From: JAUSIF01 sp963711595
GTDB lineage: Bacteria; Pseudomonadota; Alphaproteobacteria; Rhizobiales; Xanthobacteraceae
Length of the DNA: 64,000 bases
Assembly: GCA_963711595.1 (NCBI GenBank)
Contig: CAVQER010000005.1
Span: forward strand, 682,001-746,000
Reading direction: 5' to 3'
Below, in pieces: positions 51,453 to 58,861 of this stretch. The translations under genes and the position numbers were made by a program. How positions within the stretch are numbered: position 1 is the stretch's first letter; each line of letters opens with the position of its first letter. The notes beneath the pieces are model-generated. The model had not been told where the DNA came from, searched no databases, and was given only the letters and a program-made list of their open reading frames with translations.

Positions 51453-54116
51453 TCAGCCGCGCCCGAGCGCGGCCTCCACGGCGGCGAGCGCGGCTTCCGC
51501 GTTCCCGCCGTCGGGCCCGCCGGCTTGCGCCATGTCCGGACGGCCGCCGCCGCCCTTGCCGCCGAGCGCCTCGGCAGCTTTCTTCACGAGCTCCACCGCG
51601 TTGAAGCGCTTGGTCAGGTCCTCGGTCACTCCGACGACAATGCCCGCCTTGCCTTCATCATTCACCGCAACCAAAGCCACGACACCCGAGCCGATCTGCT
51701 TCTTGCCCTCGTCGGCGAGACTCTTCAGATCCTTCATGTCGATCCCGGCGACCGACCGCGCGAGGAGCTTCACGCCGGCCACCTCGCGCACGTCGTTGGC
51801 CGAGGTGGCTGAGGCCGCGCCGCCGCCCATGGCGAGCTTCTTTTTGGCGTCCGTCAGCTCGCGCTCGAGCCGCTTGCGTTCGTCGAGCAATTGCGCGAGC
51901 CGCACGTCGATTTCGCCGACCGGAACCTTCAGCAGGCCAGCAAGATCACGGAGCTTGCGGCTTTCGCTGGAGAGATGCTGCCGCGCCGCGTCGCCCGTCA
52001 TCGCCTCCACACGGCGCACGCCGGCCGCGACTGCTCCCTCCGACACGACCGCGACGACGCCGATGTCGCCGGTGCGCGCGACATGCGTGCCGCCGCAGAG
52101 CTCGACCGACCAGCCCAAAGCATTGCCGCCCATTTGCTGGCCCATGGCCACGACGCGCACCTCGTCGCCGTACTTCTCGCCGAATAAAGCGCGCGCACCC
52201 GACGCAATGGCGTCGTCGACCGCCATCAGCCGCGTCGTGACGCGCGAATTCTCCAGGATCCTCCGGTTGGCGATGTCCTCGACTTTGACGATCTCATCGT
52301 CGCCGATCGGTTTCTGGTGCGAGAAATCGAAGCGCAGCCGATCGGGCGCGACAAGCGAACCCTTCTGCGCGACGTGATCGCCGAGTACCTGGCGGAGCGC
52401 TTCGTGGAGGAGATGGGTCGCGGAATGATTGCGGCGGATGCTCGATCTGCGCGCATGGTCGACCTTGAGGACGAGCGCCTTGCCCGGCTCGAGCGTACCC
52501 TTCTCCACTTTCCCGAGATGCACGAGGAGCTCGCCGGCCTTCTTCTGCGTATCGGTGACACGAAACAGAACGCCGTCAGCTTCGAGCATGCCGGTATCGC
52601 CAACCTGCCCGCCGGACTCCCCGTAGAACGGCGTCTGGTTGAGAACGACGGCACCCTCCTCGCCCGTCTTCAGCGATTTCACCTCGCTGCCGCCCTTCAC
52701 GACTGCCTTCACCACGCCCTCGGCGTTCTCAGTTTCGTAACCGAGGAATTCGGTCGCGCCCGTCTTCTCCTTCAGCCCGAACCAGACGGTTTCCGTGGCC
52801 GCCTCGCCCGAGCCTGCCCATGCCGCTCGCGCTTTTTCGCGCTGCTGCTGCATCGCGCGCTCGAACGCCGCCGTATCGACCGCGATTCCTCGCGGCTTCA
52901 ACGCGTCCTGAGTGAGGTCGAGCGGAAATCCGTATGTGTCGTAGAGGGCGAACGCGGTTTCCCCCTTGAGCTTGTCGCCGTGCTTCAGGCTCTTCGTCTC
53001 GTCGTCAAGAATGGCGAGCCCGCGCGTAAGCGTCGTGCGGAACCGCGTCTCTTCGAGCTTCAACGTTTCCTCGATCAGCGCCTGCGCGCGGATGAGCTCC
53101 GGGTACGCCTGCCCCATCTCGCGCACGAGCGTCGGCACGAGCCGCCACATGAGCGGATCCTTCGCACCGAGCAACTGCGCATGCCGCATCGCGCGCCGCA
53201 TGATCCGGCGCAGCACGTAGCCGCGGCCCTCGTTCGAAGGCAGCACGCCGTCCGCGACGAGAAACGACGACGCACGCAAATGGTCGGCGATCACGCGGTG
53301 GCTGGCCTTCGCCGCGCCCTCCGCCTCGACGCCGGTCGCCTCGACGCTCGCGCGAATGAGCGCGCCGAACAGATCGATCTCGTAGTTGTCGTGCGTCCCC
53401 TGCAGCACCGCGGCAATGCGCTCGAGCCCCATGCCAGTATCGATCGACGGCTTCGGCAGGTTGACCCGCTCGGCGCCCGGCAGCTGCTCGTATTGCATGA
53501 ACACGAGATTCCAGATCTCGATGAAACGATCGCCTTCGGCGTCGGCCGAACCGGGCGGCCCGCCGGGAATCTTGTCGCCGTGGTCGTAGAAAATCTCGGA
53601 GCACGGCCCGCACGGGCCCGTATCGCCCATGGCCCAAAAATTGTCCGAGCCGGCGATGCGGATGATCCGCGATTCCGGAAGTCCCGCGATCTTCTTCCAG
53701 AGATCGAAAGCCTGGTCGTCATCGATATAAACGGTCGCCGTAAGCCGATCCTTGGGCAGCCCGAACGTTTCGGTGACGAGCTTCCAGGACAACTCGATCG
53801 CCACATCCTTGAAGTAATCACCGAACGAGAAATTTCCGAGCATCTCGAAGAAGGTGTGGTGACGCGTGGTGTAACCGACGTTGTCGAGGTCGTTGTGCTT
53901 GCCGCCTGCACGCACGCATTTCTGCGAGGTTACCGCCCGCTTGTACGGACGCTTCTCTACGCCCGTGAACACGTTCTTGAACTGGACCATGCCCGCGTTC
54001 GTGAACATGAGCGTCGGATCGTTCCTCGGAACGAGCGGGGACGACGGCACCGGCTCGTGGCCGTGCCGCGCGAAATAGTCGATGAAGGTCGACCGAATTT
54101 CGTTGACGCCGCTCAT
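51453..54116 (-). CDS. alaS: Alanyl-tRNA synthetase
   Basis: An 887-residue full-length AlaRS: MSGVNEIRSTFIDYFARHGH, the class II core (FTNAGMVQFKNVFTG, NVGYTTRHHTFFEMLGNFSF), the editing-site zinc motif HSATHLLHEAL with CGGTH, and the C-terminal C-Ala region ending in a glycine-rich GGKGGGGRPDMAQAGG. It charges tRNA-Ala and clears mischarged Ser/Gly. The ATG at 54116 fits homologues; an upstream opening is not used. Confidence 0.98.
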   Translation of the reverse strand: MSGVNEIRSTFIDYFARHGHEPVPSSPLVPRNDPTLMFTNAGMVQFKNVFTGVEKRPYKRAVTSQKCVRAGGKHNDLDNVGYTTRHHTFFEMLGNFSFGDYFKDVAIELSWKLVTETFGLPKDRLTATVYIDDDQAFDLWKKIAGLPESRIIRIAGSDNFWAMGDTGPCGPCSEIFYDHGDKIPGGPPGSADAEGDRFIEIWNLVFMQYEQLPGAERVNLPKPSIDTGMGLERIAAVLQGTHDNYEIDLFGALIRASVEATGVEAEGAAKASHRVIADHLRASSFLVADGVLPSNEGRGYVLRRIMRRAMRHAQLLGAKDPLMWRLVPTLVREMGQAYPELIRAQALIEETLKLEETRFRTTLTRGLAILDDETKSLKHGDKLKGETAFALYDTYGFPLDLTQDALKPRGIAVDTAAFERAMQQQREKARAAWAGSGEAATETVWFGLKEKTGATEFLGYETENAEGVVKAVVKGGSEVKSLKTGEEGAVVLNQTPFYGESGGQVGDTGMLEADGVLFRVTDTQKKAGELLVHLGKVEKGTLEPGKALVLKVDHARRSSIRRNHSATHLLHEALRQVLGDHVAQKGSLVAPDRLRFDFSHQKPIGDDEIVKVEDIANRRILENSRVTTRLMAVDDAIASGARALFGEKYGDEVRVVAMGQQMGGNALGWSVELCGGTHVARTGDIGVVAVVSEGAVAAGVRRVEAMTGDAARQHLSSESRKLRDLAGLLKVPVGEIDVRLAQLLDERKRLERELTDAKKKLAMGGGAASATSANDVREVAGVKLLARSVAGIDMKDLKSLADEGKKQIGSGVVALVAVNDEGKAGIVVGVTEDLTKRFNAVELVKKAAEALGGKGGGGRPDMAQAGGPDGGNAEAALAAVEAALGRG

Positions 54117-54434
54117 GTCCAATCCAGATCCGCCGCCCGCGCGGCCGGAAGGCCGGAGCGCCGGACGGCGGCGTGGCAAGGTCAAGCCAAGGTCGAGCGA
54201 TGTCTAGCGACCGGCTGGCAGCATGTCGAGAGAGTGAGCCGCCAAGGCCTTGAACGCGCGCGCTTCTTTGCGTCTACAAGTGGCACCGGCCACAGGATGT
54301 GACACGGCCCACCGCGGGCGGGGGACCGGCGGCAGGCCGTGTTTGGCCGAGGCTGTTCCGGCAGCCAGAGAGGCGTGGGGGACGGCCGGAACGAGGGTTA
54401 CGGGCCGGATCGGACGGCCCGTCGGCGGGACCGC
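54117..54434. other. Intergenic region between recA and alaS
   Basis: 318 very GC-rich bases with no supported gene. A stem ACGGGCC/GGCCCGT (54400-54422) lies just past the recA stop but has no T-run. A short CGGCC-GGAA-GGCCG hairpin lies near 54140. alaS has only a weak GGATTGGA ribosome site. No tRNA or LexA box is seen. Confidence 0.45.
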
Positions 54435-55520
54435 TCAGTCCTCGGCGTCTTCGTCATCCGATTCCTCGCCTTCCGTCGGGCCGAGGATCTGCTCTGCAAT
54501 CAGTCCGGAGTTCTGCCGGATCGCGGCTTCGATCTTCGCGGCGAGCTCCGGGTTCTGCTTGAGGAAGGTCTTGGCGTTCTCGCGTCCCTGGCCAATCCGC
54601 TGGCTGTCATAGGAGAACCACGCGCCCGATTTTTCCACGACGCCGGCCTTGACGCCGAGATCGATCAGCTCGCCATTCTTGGAAATGCCCTCGCCGTACA
54701 TGATGTCGAATTCGACTTGCTTAAACGGCGGCGCGAGCTTGTTCTTGACGACCTTCACGCGCGTCTGGTTGCCGATTACTTCGTCGCGTTCCTTGATCGC
54801 GCCGATCCTGCGGATATCGAGCCGCACCGACGCATAGAACTTGAGTGCATTCCCGCCGCTGGTGGTTTCTGGCGAGCCGTACATGACGCCGATCTTCATA
54901 CGGATCTGATTGATGAAGACCACCATCGTGTTGGAGCGGGAGATCGAGGCCGTCAGCTTGCGTAGCGCCTGGCTCATGAGCCGCGCCTGGCTGCCCGGCT
55001 GCACGTCGCCCATCTCGCCGTCGAGCTCAGCCCGTGGAACGAGCGCCGCCACCGAATCGATCACCAATATGTCGACTGCACCGGATCGCACGAGCGTGTC
55101 GGCGATCTCGAGCGCTTGCTCGCCGGCGTCCGGTTGGGAAATCAGCAGATCGTCAATATTCACGCCGAGCTTGCGCGCATAGGTCGGATCGAGCGCATGC
55201 TCCGCGTCGACGAACGCGCAGGTGCCGCCGCGCTTTTGCGCTTCGGCAATGGCGTGCAACGCGAGAGTGGTCTTGCCGGAGGACTCCGGCCCGTAGATTT
55301 CGACCACCCGACCACGCGGCAGGCCCCCCGTTCCGAGTGCTATGTCCAACCCGAGGGAGCCGGACGGGATCGTCTCGATTTCGACGCGCTCCCGTTTGCC
55401 GAGGCGCATGATCGAGCCCTTGCCGAAGTGACGCTCGATTTGGGAAAGCGCGGCATCCAGCGCCTTGGACTTGTCCATTGAGTTGGCTTCCACAACTCGT
55501 AGTACTGGCTGCGCTGACAT
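54435..55520 (-). CDS. recA: Recombinase RecA
   Basis: A 361-residue RecA: Walker A GPESSGKT, DAEHALDPTYARKLGV, VIDSVAALVPRAELDGEMGD and the L2 region NQIRMKIGVMYGSPETTSGG, with an acidic C-terminus (EGEESDDEDAED). It drives homologous recombination and triggers LexA cleavage. A LexA-type box lies within its promoter. Confidence 0.98.
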   Translation of the reverse strand: MSAQPVLRVVEANSMDKSKALDAALSQIERHFGKGSIMRLGKRERVEIETIPSGSLGLDIALGTGGLPRGRVVEIYGPESSGKTTLALHAIAEAQKRGGTCAFVDAEHALDPTYARKLGVNIDDLLISQPDAGEQALEIADTLVRSGAVDILVIDSVAALVPRAELDGEMGDVQPGSQARLMSQALRKLTASISRSNTMVVFINQIRMKIGVMYGSPETTSGGNALKFYASVRLDIRRIGAIKERDEVIGNQTRVKVVKNKLAPPFKQVEFDIMYGEGISKNGELIDLGVKAGVVEKSGAWFSYDSQRIGQGRENAKTFLKQNPELAAKIEAAIRQNSGLIAEQILGPTEGEESDDEDAED

Positions 55521-55563
55521 TGCCGGGCTCCCGATTTAAAGCTAGTTAGAACGGAACCTGACC

Positions 55564-55591
55564 AATGTACATGGTTTGTTCTTAATGGCAA
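55564..55591 (-). promoter_or_regulatory. recA promoter with LexA (SOS) box
   Basis: On the minus strand a -35 TTGCCA (55591-55586) and a -10 like TACATT (55569-55564) are 16 bp apart. Between and over them, the plus strand reads GTAC-N7-GTTC (55567-55581), one mismatch from the alphaproteobacterial LexA direct repeat GTTC-N7-GTTC. The overlap of operator and promoter is as expected for SOS control. Confidence 0.72.
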
Positions 55592-55793
55592 GTTACTTTC
55601 TAACTACATGGGATCACACACGGATTGCCACAAGTTTCCCGATCCGTTCCCCGCGCTCGCATCGGCCCATCGGGAACTGGCGCCGAATCTCGCTCGGTCG
55701 TGACAATTTGGCCCCCAGCGCGGAGCGATTTGGCACTAGCGTCCGATTCTCGGCAAACTCGCCAAATCGCTCTTCGTGCATCGGAGTTCCTCA

Positions 55794-56411
55794 ATGGCGC
55801 TCCGCTTCGGACCCATCGAAAGCGCCCTGTTGCTGGCGCTCTTCACCGTGAGCGCATCGCAAGCGGCGGAAAAATTCGAAAGTCAGTACACCTCGGTCGC
55901 GGTTGATTCGTGTCGAACCGTCGACGAAGCAAAGCCAGGCGAAGGTGAGTGGCACATCTGGTCGTGCAAAGGGCTCGCCGGCCTCATCGTCGTGCGCGCC
56001 GAAGCCGATCTGCGGGAAATTGTCTCCGTCGGCCGCACGGTTGAGGCTGCACGCGACGAACCCGCGGCGAAAACCTGGTTCGGCCCGTTCAACCTTGCCG
56101 GTGACACGATCGAGTGGCGCAGCGTGAGCCGCGAGAAGGCGCCCTTCGCGATCATCCAGCGCTGGACCGTTTCCGACAGCGAAAATCCCGACGCGAACGG
56201 CGCGCCGAAACCCTTCGAGCTCATGATCGTTACTCAACTCCCGCCTGGCCCTGTCTGCCACGTGGCTCTCATCGACGTGCGGGAAAACGCGAACCACAAC
56301 GCGCTCGCACGCCACGCGGCGGACGAGATCGCTCGCGGCTTTCGTTGCGACGCCGACCAAGTCAAGGTGATCGGCAAGCGTGGCCGCGCGATCGAGTTGA
56401 TCGGTCCGTAG
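55794..56411 (+). CDS. Periplasmic protein of unknown function
   Basis: A 205-residue protein with a signal peptide (FGPIESALLLALFTVSASQA). The mature part has two cysteines near its N-terminus (VDSCRTVDEA, IWSCKGLAGLIVV), a late CHVALIDVRENANHNALAR stretch and a final cysteine (GFRCDADQVK). I do not recognise a named family. CGGAG precedes the ATG. It is divergent from recA with 273 bases between. Confidence 0.72.
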   Translation: MALRFGPIESALLLALFTVSASQAAEKFESQYTSVAVDSCRTVDEAKPGEGEWHIWSCKGLAGLIVVRAEADLREIVSVGRTVEAARDEPAAKTWFGPFNLAGDTIEWRSVSREKAPFAIIQRWTVSDSENPDANGAPKPFELMIVTQLPPGPVCHVALIDVRENANHNALARHAADEIARGFRCDADQVKVIGKRGRAIELIGP

Positions 56412-56446
56412 AACGTTCCGCGGCCACCACCCTTCAAGTTCAGGTA

Positions 56447-57425
56447 TTACCCGAGCTTAAAAAGTCTCAACGCGTTGCCGCGACCGATTTTGAAGCGATC
56501 CGCCTCGTCGATTTTGGCGTTGTCGAACCAGTTCGCCGCGTGGTCGATGTTCTCGAACGGCCAGTCGGTCGAGAACATGACGCGGTCGACGCCGATCTCC
56601 GACATCGCGCACAGGAGCGTCGGCGTGTGGAAGTTGCCCGAAGTCGTGAGATGGAAGTTCGACCGGAAGTAGTCGCCGATTTTTTTCTTCGCCGCGTATG
56701 CGTGCCGCGTCTTGACCCACGCATTGCAGTTGTCGACGCGCCACATCGAGTACGGCAGCCCCTCCCCCAGGTGGCCGAGGATGATCTGGATACGCGGGTA
56801 CTTGTCGAACAGCCCCGACGCCATGAGTTCGAAGCGAATGGACCGCGGTTTCCTGCGCGAAACCCCAAGCAGGCCCCAGCATCCATTCATGCCCCTCATA
56901 AATCTTCGATTGGCTCGCGAGCGGCGCGCGCGGATGCAAATAGAAGGGCACGTCGAGCCGTTCGAGCGCTTCCCAGAACGGCCAATACTGCTTGAGATCG
57001 TAGTAGATAGCGCTGTCCGCCTTCCCGGATTGTGAGAAGCCATTGACGAGCGCTCCCTTGAAGCCAAGATCATTTACGCAGCGCTCGAGCTCGCGGATCG
57101 CGCGGTCGGGATCCTGCATCGGAAGTGCGGCGAGCGCCTGAAACCGATCGGGACGCTTGTGTACGACGTCGGCGAGAAAATCGTTCGCCTTGCGCGCGAT
57201 CCTATCCGCCTCATCGACGTCCGGCATCCGCTGGATCGCCGGCGCGTTCAGCGACAAAACCATCATCTCCATTCCGTGGTGATCCATGAGACGAAGCCGC
57301 TGATCGTGCATGTCGACCATGCGCCGGCTCAGCTCTGCCCATTCCTCGTCCGGAAACAGGCCCTTCGGATCAGAGACGGTTTCTTCAATCGCGAAATGCT
57401 CTTCGAGCCCGATCTTGCCCTTCAT
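56447..57425 (-). pseudogene. Gamma-resorcylate (2,6-dihydroxybenzoate) decarboxylase family amidohydrolase, frameshifted near 56828
   Basis: Two minus-strand frames join into one protein. The first opens KGKIGLEEHFAIEETVSD, with metal ligands E8 and H10, then FYLHPRAPLASQSKIYEGH and GPAWGFAQETAVHSLR. The rest continues one base out of register: LMASGLFDKYPRIQIILGHL, then FSTDWPFENIDHAANWF with the metal-binding Asp. Dropping one T of the pair 56828-56829 gives 325 residues, nearly the known length of gamma-resorcylate decarboxylases (about 327). The family non-oxidatively decarboxylates hydroxybenzoates. As written the gene is broken; a sequencing error is quite possible. Confidence 0.8.
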
Positions 57426-57440
57426 TGTCAGCGTCCTCCC

Positions 57441-57716
57441 CGACCGTTGTCCCTGCGCGAGCCCATTAAAAAGCGTGCGCAATCGTAATCAAATGAGGCC
57501 GCCCAGTTTAAGTGCCCGTCAAAAACGCGGGGCCGACACTTCGTGCGCAAAACACGGAGCGATCCATGACCAGGACTCTCACCACCCTCACCGCGGCAGG
57601 CGCGCTCGTCGCCGCGACTTTGGTTACCACGACACCGGCCCGCGCCATGGATCCATGGACGGCCGCTGCTTGGTTCGTCGGCGGGGCGGTTGTCGCCGGT
57701 CTGTTCTGGGCGCCGT
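57441..57716 (+). repeat. Direct repeat copy A (promoter/leader plus 5' part of MDPW gene 1)
   Basis: This segment is nearly identical to 57895-58168, with a few substitutions and short indels. The repeat covers about 125 bases of non-coding leader, including the shared AATCGTAATCAAATGAGGCC and CAAAAACGCGGGGCCGACAC, and the first 150 bases of the coding region. It shows recent tandem duplication of a gene with its control region. Confidence 0.85.
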
Positions 57717-57874
57717 GGGTTCAGGCGCGCCCCTTGGGCTACAGCGCCTACGGCTATGCCCCCGGGTATGGTGCATATGGCTATGCCCAGCCAGTCGGCT
57801 ACGCATCTCGCAGCTGTTACCCGGCCCAGATCTGGCAGGGCGGCTTCCCGCGAACCGTCAGCATCTGCTACTGA
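57566..57874 (+). CDS. Small secreted MDPW protein, copy 1
   Basis: A 102-residue protein. The signal peptide MTRTLTTLTAAGALVAATLV ends at PARA, so the mature form begins MDPWTAAAWFVGGAVVAGLF, a hydrophobic stretch. A Tyr/Gly/Ala/Pro-rich segment (YSAYGYAPGYGAYGYAQ) and a C-terminal cysteine motif, C-Y-P-A then RTVSICY, follow. It is probably on or outside the inner membrane. No known domain is recognised. Confidence 0.75.
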   Translation: MTRTLTTLTAAGALVAATLVTTTPARAMDPWTAAAWFVGGAVVAGLFWAPWVQARPLGYSAYGYAPGYGAYGYAQPVGYASRSCYPAQIWQGGFPRTVSICY

Positions 57875-57894
57875 GCAGGTATCCGTCATCAGCT

Positions 57895-58168
57895 CGACCG
57901 TTGCCCTGGCGCGACGCCATTAAAATGCGCGGGCAATCGTAATCAAATGAGGCCGCCGAATTTAAGCGCTCGTCAAAAACGCGGGGCCGACACTTCGTGC
58001 GTAAAAACACGGAGTGGCCCATGACTAGAACTCTCACCACGCTCACCGCGGCGGGCGCGCTCGTCGCCGCGACTTTGGTTACGACGCCGGCGCGTGCCAT
58101 GGACCCATGGACGGCCGCGGCTTGGTTCGTCGGCGGCTTGTTCGTAGCCGGACTTTTCTGGGCGCCGT
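57895..58168 (+). repeat. Direct repeat copy B (promoter/leader plus 5' part of MDPW gene 2)
   Basis: The second copy of the repeat described at 57441-57716, offset by about 454 bases. It keeps the leader blocks and the ACACGGAG ribosome site. Sequence similarity fades after GGGCGCCGT, where the Tyr/Gly-rich tails begin. Confidence 0.85.
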
Positions 58169-58353
58169 ACGCCCGCGCAGCGCGCCCGTACGGCTATGCC
58201 GGCGCTTACGGATACGCGCCTGGATCCGCCTACGGATACTCAGCCGGATACTCACCCGGATACTCCACCGGATACGCGTATCGACCCACAGTAGGCACGG
58301 TAGGAATGGAACGGAGACAGGCCCGTCGGTCTGCAAGGCGCAATCTGTACTGA
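58021..58353 (+). CDS. Small secreted MDPW protein, copy 2
   Basis: A 110-residue paralogue of the preceding gene with nearly the same signal peptide and mature start MDPWTAAAWFVGGLFVAGLF. Its tail is longer and repetitive (GYSAGYSPGYSTGYAY), encoded by a 12-base tandem repeat. The C-terminus is basic (MERRQARRSARRNLY) and lacks the cysteine motif of copies 1 and 3, so the end has diverged or been replaced. Confidence 0.75.
   Translation: MTRTLTTLTAAGALVAATLVTTPARAMDPWTAAAWFVGGLFVAGLFWAPYARAARPYGYAGAYGYAPGSAYGYSAGYSPGYSTGYAYRPTVGTVGMERRQARRSARRNLY
58234..58281 (+). repeat. 12-bp tandem repeat inside MDPW copy 2
   Basis: GGATAC recurs at 58234, 58246, 58258 and 58270, an exact 12-base period (unit like GGATACTCACCC). 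Each unit encodes GYS plus one variable residue, so changes in copy number keep the frame. Confidence 0.85.
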
Positions 58354-58490
58354 GCGCACGATTTTACCTCCGAAGCTGATGCGCCCCGGCCTTCACCAGC
58401 CGGGCGCACAGTCTTTCTCGCGGCCCTGCGCATTAAGCCGCCGTCAATGTCGTGACCGCATATTCGTCCCGCGGCGATCGGGGGCGATTC

Positions 58491-58856
58491 ATGTCGAAGA
58501 CATTGGTGGCGAAGTCAGTCGTTTGCGCGTTGTTGATCGCGACCGCGTTTCCGACTCCCGCGCGCGCCATGGACCCCTGGACAGCTGCGCTGTTTTGGAT
58601 CGGCGGCATCTACGTCGGCAGTCTGTACGGGATGCCCTACGCCTACGGCGGCGGAGCCTATCGCGCGGCGCCCTATGCTATGCCGCCGGCGTATGGATAC
58701 CCGCCGCCCCATGCCTATTCCGCGCAGGCCGCTTACGCGCCGCCTCCTCCGCCGCCGCCGGGCTATGAAGGCCGTAGCGACAAGTCCCCGGACCGCTGCA
58801 TGCCGGCGACCATGTTGATCGACGGCGCCGAGCGGCAGGTCCGCATCTGCTACTGA
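58491..58856 (+). CDS. Small secreted MDPW protein, copy 3 (divergent)
   Basis: A 121-residue paralogue. The signal peptide SKTLVAKSVVCALLIATAFP ends PARA and the mature protein starts MDPWTAALFWIGGIYVGSLY. A Tyr/Ala/Pro-rich tail (YGYPPPHAYSAQAAYAPPPP) and the cysteine motif C-M-P-A then RQVRICY match copy 1. Its leader is not part of the recent duplication, so it is an older copy. Confidence 0.75.
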   Translation: MSKTLVAKSVVCALLIATAFPTPARAMDPWTAALFWIGGIYVGSLYGMPYAYGGGAYRAAPYAMPPAYGYPPPHAYSAQAAYAPPPPPPPGYEGRSDKSPDRCMPATMLIDGAERQVRICY

Positions 58857-58861
58857 AACGC

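Noticed and set aside
52317..54302. 661-residue plus-strand open frame
   Set aside because: Antisense shadow of alaS, a typical long false frame in GC-rich DNA.
58234..58281. Regular 12-bp repeats considered as a CRISPR array
   Set aside because: Units are too short, lack unique spacers and are in a coding frame.
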